In this document: piece after piece, positions 35,933 to 43,779 of the stretch | Layout: each line of letters begins with the position of its first letter | How positions within the stretch are numbered: position 1 is the stretch's first letter | Assembly: GCF_001310275.1 (NCBI RefSeq) | Contig: NZ_LGYZ01000088.1 | Coordinates: forward strand, 124,001 to 188,000 | Reading direction: 5' to 3' | Source of the DNA: Nocardia arizonensis | GTDB lineage: Bacteria; Actinomycetota; Actinomycetes; Mycobacteriales; Mycobacteriaceae | Length of the DNA stretch: 64,000 nucleotides | Translations under genes and position numbers: made by a program | Notes under the pieces: model-generated | What the model was told of the DNA's origin: nothing | The model's database searches: none | What the model saw: only the letters and a program-made list of their open reading frames with translations

Positions 35933-35969
35933 CGGGCCGGTCGGCACCGGCCTGCCACGCTCCGCCCGA

Positions 35970-35989
35970 ACCTACGATGCCGTAACCTA
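35970..35989 (+). promoter_or_regulatory. Shared motif, copy 1 (before ferredoxin reductase gene)
   Basis: ACCTACGNNNCCGTAACCTA, identical at all 17 defined bases to the copy at 38712-38731 before the second desaturase gene. TAACCT inside it (35983-35988) could be a -10 element. Probable common operator or promoter of the desaturase system. Confidence 0.65.
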
Positions 35990-36045
35990 GCGTGCGAGAC
36001 GGCCTCCGACGGCGGCCGCCGGAACAGAGAGACGAACGGCATCGC

Positions 36046-37179
36046 ATGGTCTTCAAGAATGTCCGCGAATGGCTCGAGGCCCCGGCCGCGAGTGTCGCCG
36101 AGCGCGGCGGTCGGCTCAACGTCCTGCGCGGCGCTGTCGCGCGGGTCACCACGCCGCTGCTGCCCGACGACTACCTGCACTTGGCCAACCCGCTGTGGTC
36201 GGCGCGGGAACTGCGCGGGCGCATCGTGGACGTGCGCGAGGAGACCGCCGATTCGGCCACGTTGGTGATCAAGCCGGGCTGGGGTTTCGATTTCAAGTAC
36301 CGGCCCGGCCAGTACATCGGCATCGGCATACTGGTGGACGGGCGCTGGCACTGGCGCTCGTATTCGCTGACCTGTCCACCGAACTGGACCGATCCCGGCA
36401 GCGGTAAGCGGCTGATCTCCATCGCGGTGAAGGCCATGCCGGAGGGTTTCCTGTCCTCGCATCTGGTCGGCGGCGTCAAGCCCGGCACCATCGTGCGGCT
36501 CCAGGCCCCGCAGGGCGGCTTCGTCCTGCCCGATCCCCCGCCGTCGCGCGTGCTGTTCCTCACCGCGGGCAGCGGTATCACCCCGGTGATGGCGATGCTG
36601 CGGGCGATGGACCGGCGCGATCAGGTCACCGATGTGGTGCATCTGCATTCGGCCCGCACCGCCGACGACGTGATGTTCGGCCGCGAGCTGCGAGATCTGC
36701 ACGACCGGCATCCGAGTTTCACCTCCCATGTGCATCTCACCGCCGAGCAGGGCAAGTTCGCGCTGAGCGACCTGGACGCCACGGTCCCGGATTGGCGTGC
36801 CCGCGAGACCTGGGCCTGCGGTCCCGCGGCCATGCTCGATGACATCGAATCGCATTGGCGCGCGGCGGATCTGTCGCAGCGGCTGCACGTGGAACGCTTC
36901 GAGATCGAACGTTCCGCGGCGGGCGAGGGCGGTACGGTCACCTTCGGCCGCTCCGCGCGCACCGCCGAGGTCGACGGCGCGACGAGTCTGCTCGAGGCCG
37001 GCGAATCGGTGGGGGTGCAGATGCCGTTCGGCTGCCGCATGGGCATCTGTCAAACCTGTGTGGTCACAATCACTTCCGGCCATACGCGCGACCTGCGCAA
37101 CGGCGACGAGCGCAGGGAGGGCGACAAGGTCCAGACCTGCATCTCCGCCGCCGCGGGTGATTGCGCTCTCGATATCTGA
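36046..37179 (+). CDS. Ferredoxin reductase with C-terminal [2Fe-2S] domain (Rv3230c type)
   Basis: Flavoprotein of 377 residues that passes electrons from NAD(P)H to the acyl desaturase; its mycobacterial homologue partners DesA3. Order: short N-terminal region, FAD domain (HWRSYSLT, residues about 105-112), NAD(P) domain (FLTAGSGITPVMAML, then ETWACGPAAMLD) and a plant-type ferredoxin with FGCRMGICQTC and a fourth cysteine in VQTCIS. ATG 36046 fits homologues; a GTG at 35992 would add 18 unconserved residues. A 20-bp motif upstream recurs before the second desaturase. Followed by the first desaturase gene after 109 bp. Confidence 0.93.
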   Translation: MVFKNVREWLEAPAASVAERGGRLNVLRGAVARVTTPLLPDDYLHLANPLWSARELRGRIVDVREETADSATLVIKPGWGFDFKYRPGQYIGIGILVDGRWHWRSYSLTCPPNWTDPGSGKRLISIAVKAMPEGFLSSHLVGGVKPGTIVRLQAPQGGFVLPDPPPSRVLFLTAGSGITPVMAMLRAMDRRDQVTDVVHLHSARTADDVMFGRELRDLHDRHPSFTSHVHLTAEQGKFALSDLDATVPDWRARETWACGPAAMLDDIESHWRAADLSQRLHVERFEIERSAAGEGGTVTFGRSARTAEVDGATSLLEAGESVGVQMPFGCRMGICQTCVVTITSGHTRDLRNGDERREGDKVQTCISAAAGDCALDI

Positions 37180-37288
37180 CACCGATCGCCGGGTGCCGGG
37201 CCTGCCGCGGGACACCGTGCCCGCGCGACCCGCCGTCGACCGTGACCACGGGTACCCTCGTGGTATCCGAGCCAGAGAAGGGACTCCG

Positions 37289-38698
37289 GTGGCCATCACC
37301 GACATCAAAGCATTCGCCCACCTGACGGCCGCCGACATCGAGACCCTCGGGCAGGAACTCGACAGCATCCGGCGGTCGGTCGAACTGTCGCGAGGCGAAC
37401 GCGACGCGAGATACATCCGCCGCACCATCGCGGCGCAGCGCGGACTCGAAGTGGCCGCGCGCGCGATCCTGTTCGGCAGCCGCAATCGCTGGGCCTGGCT
37501 GGCGGGCACCGCGATGCTGTCGGTGGCCAAGATCATCGAGAACATGGAGCTCGGCCACAACATCAGCCACGGCCAGTGGGACTGGATGAACGATCCCGAG
37601 ATCCACTCGGGCACCTGGGAGTGGGACCAGACCGGCCCGTCGGCGCAGTGGCGGCGCGCGCACAACTACTCCCATCACACCTACACCAATGTGCTGGGCA
37701 AGGACGAGGATCTCGGCTTCGGCATCCTGCGCATGACCCGCGACGAGCAGTGGCGCCCGCTGCACCTGGCGCAGCCGGTGGCCAATCTGGTGCTCGCCGC
37801 GACTTTCGAGTGGGGGATCGCGCTGCACGACTGGAGCATCGACAAGGACCTGTCGAACGTGCCTCGCCGAGATCTGCTGTCCGTGCCGAATCGTGAGTTC
37901 GGCCGCAAGATCGCCCGTCAGGTCGGCAAGGACTTCGTGATCTACCCGGCGCTGACGGGTCCGGCGTGGAAGTCGACGCTCAAGGCCAACGCGACGGCGA
38001 ACCTGGTGCGCAATCTGTGGGCCTACGCGGTCATCTTCTGCGGCCACTTCCCCGACGGCGCGGAGAAGTTCACCGTCGAGCAACTCGAGGGCGAGACCCA
38101 GGCGGAATGGTATCTGCGGCAGATGCTCGGCAGCGCCAACTTCGACGCGGGCCCCGCGATGGCGTTCATGAGCGGCAACCTCTGCTATCAGATCGAACAC
38201 CACCTGTTCCCGGATCTGCCCAGCAACCGCTACGCCGAGATCTCGACGCGGGTGCGCGAACTGTGCGACAAGTACGATCTGCCCTACACCACCGGGTCCC
38301 TCGGCAAGCAGTATCTGCTGGCATTCCGCACGATTCACAAGCTGGCCCTGCCGGATCGCTTCCTCAAGCGCACCGCCGACGACGCCCCCGAGACCTCCTC
38401 CGAACGCAAGTTCGCCGGGATCACCCTGCCCTCGCTGTCGGACAATCACCGGGTCGTGGTCGATGGCGAGACCGGGCGGCGGCGCGGGCTGCGCTCGGCG
38501 CTGGCCGAGGTGAAGGCGGTGCTGCGTGAGAAGGCCGAGCACGAGAAGCAGGTACTTCGCGAGGCGAAGCAGGCGCTGAAGGACAAGGCCCGCCAGGAAG
38601 GCGAGCTGCTGCGCGAGGCAGGAGCGGCCTGGCAGGAGCGGGCGACCGAGCAGGCCGCCCGGCGCCGGAAATCAGGCGGCCGGCGCAAGGCGCGGTGA
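37289..38698 (+). CDS. Membrane acyl-CoA desaturase, DesA3 type, with coiled-coil tail
   Basis: Integral membrane di-iron desaturase that makes unsaturated fatty acids, probably delta-9 as for DesA3. The three histidine boxes are present: HNISH (with MNDPEIHSGTWEW following), HNYSHHTYTN and QIEHHLFPDLPSNRY. Length is 469 residues, about 50 longer than the paralogue, because of a C-terminal tail rich in Glu, Lys and Ala (EVKAVLREKAEHEKQVLREA) that looks like a coiled coil ending in arginine clusters. GTG 37289 has AAGGG upstream. CCACG/CGTGG repeats flank its likely promoter near 37250. Electron donor is probably the reductase at 36046. Confidence 0.92.
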   Translation: MAITDIKAFAHLTAADIETLGQELDSIRRSVELSRGERDARYIRRTIAAQRGLEVAARAILFGSRNRWAWLAGTAMLSVAKIIENMELGHNISHGQWDWMNDPEIHSGTWEWDQTGPSAQWRRAHNYSHHTYTNVLGKDEDLGFGILRMTRDEQWRPLHLAQPVANLVLAATFEWGIALHDWSIDKDLSNVPRRDLLSVPNREFGRKIARQVGKDFVIYPALTGPAWKSTLKANATANLVRNLWAYAVIFCGHFPDGAEKFTVEQLEGETQAEWYLRQMLGSANFDAGPAMAFMSGNLCYQIEHHLFPDLPSNRYAEISTRVRELCDKYDLPYTTGSLGKQYLLAFRTIHKLALPDRFLKRTADDAPETSSERKFAGITLPSLSDNHRVVVDGETGRRRGLRSALAEVKAVLREKAEHEKQVLREAKQALKDKARQEGELLREAGAAWQERATEQAARRRKSGGRRKAR

Positions 38699-38711
38699 TT
38701 GCCACGCCATT

Positions 38712-38731
38712 ACCTACGCCACCGTAACCTA
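38712..38731 (+). promoter_or_regulatory. Shared motif, copy 2 (before second desaturase gene)
   Basis: Same 20-bp ACCTACG-N3-CCGTAACCTA arrangement as at 35970-35989. Here it continues into CGG, so that CCGTA-ACC-TACGG forms a small inverted repeat. It lies just upstream of the TAGTGT box and 17 bp before the ATG, a position suited to repression. Confidence 0.65.
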
Positions 38732-38734
38732 CGG

Positions 38735-38750
38735 TAGTGTAACCGGCATG
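38735..38750 (+). promoter_or_regulatory. Leaderless promoter of the second desaturase gene
   Basis: TAGTGT (38735-38740) lies 7 nt before ATG 38748; no ribosome site precedes the start. Confidence 0.55.
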
Positions 38751-39998
38751 GCGATATCCGATGTCAAGGAGTACGCGCATCTCACCGAGGCCGATGTGGA
38801 GGCGCTCGGTGCGGAGTTCGACGCGATCAGGAGAGAGATCGAATCCTCGCGCGGCGCGCGGGACGCGCGTTACATCCGCAATGTCATCCGATTGCAGCGC
38901 GCACTCGAGATCAGTGGGCGCACCGTTCTTTTCGCCAGTTTCCTCCCGCCCGCCTGGCTGGCGGGCGTTGCCCTGCTGAGCACCGCCAAGATCATCGAGA
39001 ACATGGAGATCGGGCACAATGTGATGCACGGTCAATGGGATTGGATGAACGATCCCGAAATCCATTCCAGCTCCTGGGAATGGGACAACACCGGCCCGGC
39101 CAAGCACTGGAAGCAGACCCACAACTACCTGCACCACAAGTACACCAACGTCCTCGGCATGGACGACGACATCGGCTACGGCCTGCTGCGCGTCACCCGC
39201 GACCAGCGGTGGAAGCCGTTCAACCTGGGCAACCCGGTCTACAACCTGCTGCTGCAACTGTTCTTCGAATACGGCGTCGCCATCCAGCATCTGGAGTTGG
39301 GCAAGCTCGCGGCCGGCCGGTACCCGCACGGGTCGCCCGAACGCGCCGAATTCGAACGTAAGCGCGGTGAGGTGCTCGTCAAGATCGGCAAGCAGGTCGG
39401 CAAGGACTACCTGCTGTTCCCGCTGCTGACCGGACCGGCCTTCTTCACCACCCTCACCGCGAATATCGCCGCCAATATGGTGCGAAATGTGTGGACCAAC
39501 GCGGTGATCTTCTGCGGTCATTTCCCGGACGGCGCCGAGAAGTTCACCAAGGCCGATATCGACGGCGAGACGCGCAGCGAGTGGTACCTGCGTCAGATGC
39601 TGGGCAGCGCCAATATCTCCGGCGGACCGGTCATGCATTTCATGACCGGCAATCTCAGCCACCAGATCGAGCACCACCTGTTCCCCGACCTGCCGAGCAA
39701 TCGCTACGCCGATATCGCGGTGCGGGTGCGGGCACTGGCCGAGAAATACGATCTGCCCTACACCACCGGATCGTTGCCGGTGCAGTACTTCAAGGCATGG
39801 CGCACGATTCTCAAACTGGCCCTGCCGAATAAGTACCTTCACCACACCGCCGACGACGCACCCGAAACCGCCTCGGAACGCAGATTCGGCGGCGACACCG
39901 CCCCAAGTTTCGATCCGGTCACCGGCAAGCGGCGCGGACTGCGCACGGCGCTGGCGCAGGGCCGCCGCCGCATCGCCCGCGCGGTCCCCATCGGCTGA
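38748..39998 (+). CDS. Membrane acyl-CoA desaturase, DesA3 type, second copy
   Basis: Paralogue (416 residues) of the preceding desaturase with the same histidine boxes: HNVMH, HNYLHHKYTN and QIEHHLFPDLPSNRY, and the same hydrophobic segments (WLAGVALLSTAKIIENM, LLFPLLTGPAFFTTL). It has an internal insert (LAAGRYPHGSPERAEFERKRGE) in place of a shorter loop and lacks the coiled-coil tail, ending in a basic stretch. Different substrate length or position specificity is possible. ATG 38748 lies 7 nt after TAGTGT and seems leaderless. The shared motif just upstream suggests joint control with the reductase. Confidence 0.92.
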   Translation: MAISDVKEYAHLTEADVEALGAEFDAIRREIESSRGARDARYIRNVIRLQRALEISGRTVLFASFLPPAWLAGVALLSTAKIIENMEIGHNVMHGQWDWMNDPEIHSSSWEWDNTGPAKHWKQTHNYLHHKYTNVLGMDDDIGYGLLRVTRDQRWKPFNLGNPVYNLLLQLFFEYGVAIQHLELGKLAAGRYPHGSPERAEFERKRGEVLVKIGKQVGKDYLLFPLLTGPAFFTTLTANIAANMVRNVWTNAVIFCGHFPDGAEKFTKADIDGETRSEWYLRQMLGSANISGGPVMHFMTGNLSHQIEHHLFPDLPSNRYADIAVRVRALAEKYDLPYTTGSLPVQYFKAWRTILKLALPNKYLHHTADDAPETASERRFGGDTAPSFDPVTGKRRGLRTALAQGRRRIARAVPIG

Positions 39999-40042
39999 TC
40001 CGCACCCGCGCCTGATTGACTTGGCGCGTGTATGCCGATCAG

Positions 40043-40675
40043 ATGACCGTCTACGAAGCCATTCGGACGCGCCGCGACGTGCGCGCGGAATTCACGGGGG
40101 AACTCGTGGACGAGGCCACGCTGTGGCGCATACTCGATGCCGCCCATCGCGCGCCGAGCGTGGGCAATTCGCAGCCGTGGGATTTCGTGGTGGTTCGCGA
40201 ACCGGAGACGCTGCGCCGATTCGCCGCGCACGTGGGCGAACAGCGCGTCGCCTTCCGTGACGCGCTGCCTTCCGAGCGCGCCGCGACCTTCGAGCCGATC
40301 AAGATCGAGGGTGTGTCCGAGAGCGGCACCGGCATCGTGGTCACCTACGACGACGCGCGCGGCGGTCCACATGTGCTCGGTCGCGCCACCGTCGCCGAAA
40401 CCGGCGTCTACTCCGCGGTTCTGGCCATCCAGAATCTGTGGCTGGCCGCGACGGCCGAAGGCGTCGGCGTCGGCTGGGTGTCCTTCTACGATCCGCGGTT
40501 CCTGGCCGAGTTGATCGGGCTGCCCGCCGACATCCGCCCGGTCGCCTGGCTGTGCGTCGGCCCGGTGCACGGTTTCCGCACCGTGCCCGATCTGGAACGC
40601 TTCGGGTGGCGCGCCGGTCGCCCGCTGACCGACGCGGTACACCGCGAGACCTTCGGTCCGCGCGGGACCGGCTAG
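40043..40675 (+). CDS. bluB: 5,6-dimethylbenzimidazole synthase BluB
   Basis: Oxygen-dependent enzyme that cannibalises reduced FMN to form 5,6-dimethylbenzimidazole, the lower ligand of vitamin B12. The 210-residue nitroreductase-fold protein has RTRRDVRAEF at its N-terminus, HRAPSVGNSQPWDFVVV, AIQNLWLAATAEGVGVGWVSFYDP and PVAWLCVGPV, the pattern that separates BluB from ordinary nitroreductases. Start is uncertain: ATG 40043 or GTG 40028, neither with a clear ribosome site. No other B12 gene is nearby. Convergent with the thiolase gene, 4 bp apart. Confidence 0.88.
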   Translation: MTVYEAIRTRRDVRAEFTGELVDEATLWRILDAAHRAPSVGNSQPWDFVVVREPETLRRFAAHVGEQRVAFRDALPSERAATFEPIKIEGVSESGTGIVVTYDDARGGPHVLGRATVAETGVYSAVLAIQNLWLAATAEGVGVGWVSFYDPRFLAELIGLPADIRPVAWLCVGPVHGFRTVPDLERFGWRAGRPLTDAVHRETFGPRGTG

Positions 40676-40679
40676 GCGT

Positions 40680-41972
40680 TCAGACGCGTTCCATGACCGC
40701 GGAGGCGCCGATGCCGCCCGCCGCACAGATGCCGAGCAGTGCGGCGGACTTGTCCCCGCGCGCCAATTCGTTGGCGACGGTGGTGACCATCCTGGCTCCG
40801 GTGGCGCCGAACGGGTGACCGAGCGCTACCGAGCCGCCGTGCACATTGAGGATCTCCGTATCCACTTCGCCGACCGCGGTATCCCGGTCGAGGCGGCTCT
40901 TGGCCCACTCGTCGCTGCCGAGCGCGCGCAGCACCGCAAGGGTCTGGGCGGCGAACGCCTCGTGGATATCCACGAGATCGACGTCGGCGAGCGACATCCC
41001 GGCCTTGTCCAGTGCCCTCGGCATGGAGATGGCCGGGCCGATGAGTACCTGATCGGCGGGGTCGACGCTGACGTAGCTCCACGAGCGGAATGCGGCCAAC
41101 GGGCGGAAACCTAGGGCGCGCGCGGCGTCCTCGCTCATCAGCAGCACCGCCGACGCGCCGTCGGTGAGTGGACTGGCATTGCCCGCGGTGACACTGCCGT
41201 CCGCGGCGAACACCGGCGCGAGCCGTGCCAGCTTCTCGACACTCGTGTCTGCGCGGACCAATCCGTCGCGGTCGATATCGACGCCTTGCGGGGTACGCAC
41301 CCGCAGCACCTCGTCGTCGAAGCGTCCGGTATCGATGGCCGCGGCCGCCCGCCGATGCGAGCGCGCCGCGAATTCGTCTTGTTCGGCGCGGGTCACCCCG
41401 TGAATGCGCGCCATCTTCTCGGCCGATTCGCCCATCACCTCGCCGGTGGTGCGTTCGGCGATGCGCGGCCTGGTCGGCAGCAGATCGGTGAAGGGGGCCA
41501 GTTGCCGGATCGCGGACAGGTAGTCGCCCGGTTTCGGCCTGCCCAGTGCCAGCGGCGCGCCCGCGTGCACGAGTTTCTGCGGCAGTTTCACCTCGGCGTT
41601 GCTGGTCGAATCACTGCCGCCCGCGATCATGACGTCGTATTCGCCGCGTTCGATGGCGGCGACCGCGGAGGTCACCGCTTGCAGACCCGAGGCGCACGCG
41701 CGGGTGACGGTGTAGCCTTCGCATCCCGGATCGAGTCGCAGATCGAGCGCGATCTCGCGCGCGATGTTCGGCGCCGCGCTGGGCAGGATCACCCCGCCCC
41801 AGACGATGGCCTGCACCCGTTCGTCCGCCAATCCGGTCCGATCGAGCAGACCGCGCACGGCGGCGCCCGCCAACGCGATGGAGTCCATCCGCGTGTAGTC
41901 GGTGAAGGCCCGCAGGAACGGCGTGCGAGCACCGGAGACGACGACGGCACGGCGAGCACCCTTGGTAGCCAT
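40680..41972 (-). CDS. Acetyl-CoA C-acyltransferase (thiolase)
   Basis: Thiolase of 430 residues, last step of beta-oxidation or a condensation step. The acyl-binding cysteine is in TRACASGLQAV (C93); NVHGGSVALGHPFGATG and GICAAGGIGAS carry the catalytic histidine and second cysteine. Similarity is closest to FadI-type trifunctional-complex thiolases, but no partner gene adjoins it. ATG 41972 has GGAAGGA 6 nt upstream. A perfect 20-bp palindrome at 42001-42020 overlaps the likely promoter, so control by a TetR-type fatty-acid regulator is probable. Confidence 0.92.
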   Translation of the reverse strand: MATKGARRAVVVSGARTPFLRAFTDYTRMDSIALAGAAVRGLLDRTGLADERVQAIVWGGVILPSAAPNIAREIALDLRLDPGCEGYTVTRACASGLQAVTSAVAAIERGEYDVMIAGGSDSTSNAEVKLPQKLVHAGAPLALGRPKPGDYLSAIRQLAPFTDLLPTRPRIAERTTGEVMGESAEKMARIHGVTRAEQDEFAARSHRRAAAAIDTGRFDDEVLRVRTPQGVDIDRDGLVRADTSVEKLARLAPVFAADGSVTAGNASPLTDGASAVLLMSEDAARALGFRPLAAFRSWSYVSVDPADQVLIGPAISMPRALDKAGMSLADVDLVDIHEAFAAQTLAVLRALGSDEWAKSRLDRDTAVGEVDTEILNVHGGSVALGHPFGATGARMVTTVANELARGDKSAALLGICAAGGIGASAVMERV

Positions 41973-42000
41973 GCGAATTCCTTCCGAGAGACCTGCCCCC

Positions 42001-42020
42001 AACTTACTTCAAAGTAAGTT
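42001..42020. promoter_or_regulatory. Perfect 20-bp palindrome, candidate operator of the thiolase gene
   Basis: AACTTACTT-CA-AAGTAAGTT: 9-bp arms with a 2-bp centre, 29 bp upstream of the thiolase ATG. AT-rich in a GC-rich genome, it stands out clearly. Form and place suit a TetR-family repressor responding to acyl-CoA. No regulator gene adjoins it, so the regulator is elsewhere. Confidence 0.7.
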
Positions 42021-42100
42021 CAAGGTCCACGGAAATACGCGATCGACCGCCGGGTGACCCGACGACGCCGTGGCATGCGAAGGACCGCCCGGACAGGGCG

Positions 42101-42131
42101 AACCCGGCCGGACATCGGATCCGGCCGGGTT
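42101..42131 (-). terminator. Strong hairpin terminator of hpf
   Basis: Perfect 11-bp arms AACCCGGCCGG (42101-42111) and CCGGCCGGGTT (42121-42131) with a 9-nt loop, 14 bp beyond the stop of the minus-strand gene ending at 42145. Confidence 0.85.
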
Positions 42132-42144
42132 CGGGTACGCGCGA

Positions 42145-42891
42145 CTAGGCGAGCCTGATCAGGCCGTAGTCGAAGGCATGTCTGCGGTAGACGACCGAGG
42201 GTCGGTCGGTCTCACGATCCTGGAATAGGAAGAAATCGTGGCCGACGAGTTCCATCTGGTAGAGGGCATCGTCGACCGACATCGGGGTCGCGGAGTGCAC
42301 TTTGGTGCGCACGATATGGCCGGGTCCGGCCGCGTAGTCCGGCGATCCCGCGGAATCGGCGGCGCGCTCACCCGGGTGCTGGTGGGCCGGGCCCGCGCCG
42401 TCGGTCAGAGCGAACAGCCGATCATCGATCAGGTCCGCGGTCGCCTCGGCCACCGAGAGCGGGGTCTTCTCCCCGTAGTGGACGCGCCTGCGGTCCTTGG
42501 TGCGGCGCAGCCTGCTCTCCAGCTTCGAGGTGACCGATTCGAACGCGGCGTAGAAACTGTCGGCGCAGGCTTCGGCCCGAACAACGGGACCCTTACCGCG
42601 CGCGGTGATTTCGACGCGCTGACAGCTCTTGCGTTGACGGCGATTGCGTTCGTGGAACAGCTCGACGTCGAACAAGAAGATCAATGGGTCGAATCGTTCG
42701 AGACGAGAGAGTTTCTCCGCGACGTATACGCGGAAGTGATCGGGCACTTCGACGTTGCGGCCCTTGACCACAACATCGGCGCGCGTGGCCCGGGGCGGTT
42801 CCGCCGCCGGTTGTTCCGTAGTCTCCACCACGCCGACCGACGGTGCGGCGGGAACTGCGTCATTCACTGAAGGTCGTGCAGAAGTCGTCAC
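42145..42891 (-). CDS. hpf: Ribosome hibernation-promoting factor, long form
   Basis: Long-type HPF of 248 residues that dimerises and silences ribosomes in stationary phase or stress. The N-terminal S30AE domain (about 40-140) reads VVVKGRNVEVPDHFRVYVAEKLSRLERF; a linker about 145-185 leads to the C-terminal dimerisation domain (VRTKVHSATPMSVDDALYQMELVGHDFFLF). The first 35 residues are disordered. GTG 42891 is chosen because GGGAGG lies 6 nt upstream; the frame is open far beyond. Rv3241c type, lying between secA1 and comF as in mycobacteria, although a lipid block is inserted here. Confidence 0.95.
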   Translation of the reverse strand: MTTSARPSVNDAVPAAPSVGVVETTEQPAAEPPRATRADVVVKGRNVEVPDHFRVYVAEKLSRLERFDPLIFLFDVELFHERNRRQRKSCQRVEITARGKGPVVRAEACADSFYAAFESVTSKLESRLRRTKDRRRVHYGEKTPLSVAEATADLIDDRLFALTDGAGPAHQHPGERAADSAGSPDYAAGPGHIVRTKVHSATPMSVDDALYQMELVGHDFFLFQDRETDRPSVVYRRHAFDYGLIRLA

Positions 42892-43098
42892 GCGTACCTC
42901 CCGGATCTGGCCGCACCGATCGACGTCACGTGCGGCGGGGGTTGAGCCGTGCTCGGGCGCGTATCGTGGTCCGCCGTGCGGCGGTGCCCGGCACGTTGTT
43001 GTCCGAGGCGCCACCTCCCAACTCCAGGTTCGGATGTGTGACCGCGACGCTAGTACGCAGACGGACAGTCCGCCAGTGTTCACGCAAATTTCCCGGAT

Positions 43099-43743
43099 TC
43101 ATGCGGCACACGTCACCAGCAGGCCACGAGGAACCATCCCGACACGGCCGAGCGCGCGCACCGATTCGCACGCCGTCGCCCCGGTGGTCAGCACATCGTC
43201 GAGCAGGACTACCTCGATGTTTCCGCCGTGTGTCGGCACCTGTGAGCGGGGTGCGCGCACCTCGATCCGGTCACGGAGATTACGTTGGCGCGCCACCGCT
43301 CCCAAGCCGACCGAATCGCGTGTCCCGGACCGCATACGCAGGATCGACAGCACTTGGCTATCGGGTAGCCACCGCCGCGCGACCGCCGCCGCCCGCAGTA
43401 CCGGATCACCTCCGCGCCGCCGCGCTGCCCAAGCCCGACTCGGCGCGGGCACCAGCACCAGCGTTCGGTCCGGTGACCGCAGACGCGCGAGCGCGAGCGC
43501 CGTGGCACGGCCGAGCGGTTCGCTCAGGTCCCGGCGGCCACGCTCCTTTGCCGCGAGCACCGCGCGTCGGGCCGGACCCCGGTAGGGAGCCAGTGCCCAG
43601 CACGGAATTCCGGGATCGAGCCGCGGCCGTACGCGCATCGGGCCGCGGCCGAGCGCCGCCGCACAGTCCGCGCACCACGGCGTGCCCGCCGCGGCGCAGC
43701 CGCCGCAGGTCACGGGCAGAATCAGGTCGAGTAGCGTTCGCAT
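43099..43743 (-). CDS. ComF-family phosphoribosyltransferase
   Basis: Protein of 214 residues. A small zinc-finger-like start (PVTCGGCAAAGTPWCADC) is followed by a phosphoribosyltransferase domain with VLVPAPSRAWAARRRGGDP and the PRPP loop VVLLDDVLTTGAT. In naturally competent bacteria ComF acts in DNA uptake; in actinobacteria its role is unknown and may be in nucleotide salvage. ATG 43743 gives the usual length. It lies 36 bp after lpqB on the same strand and may be read from the mtr operon. Confidence 0.9.
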   Translation of the reverse strand: MRTLLDLILPVTCGGCAAAGTPWCADCAAALGRGPMRVRPRLDPGIPCWALAPYRGPARRAVLAAKERGRRDLSEPLGRATALALARLRSPDRTLVLVPAPSRAWAARRRGGDPVLRAAAVARRWLPDSQVLSILRMRSGTRDSVGLGAVARQRNLRDRIEVRAPRSQVPTHGGNIEVVLLDDVLTTGATACESVRALGRVGMVPRGLLVTCAA

Positions 43744-43779
43744 CGCCCGAGTCTGCGCCCGCGCACCGACATCCGTACC

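Noticed and set aside
35596..37665. Minus-strand frame opposite the ferredoxin reductase gene
   Set aside because: The plus strand has clear FAD, NAD(P) and [2Fe-2S] motifs; the minus-strand translation has none.
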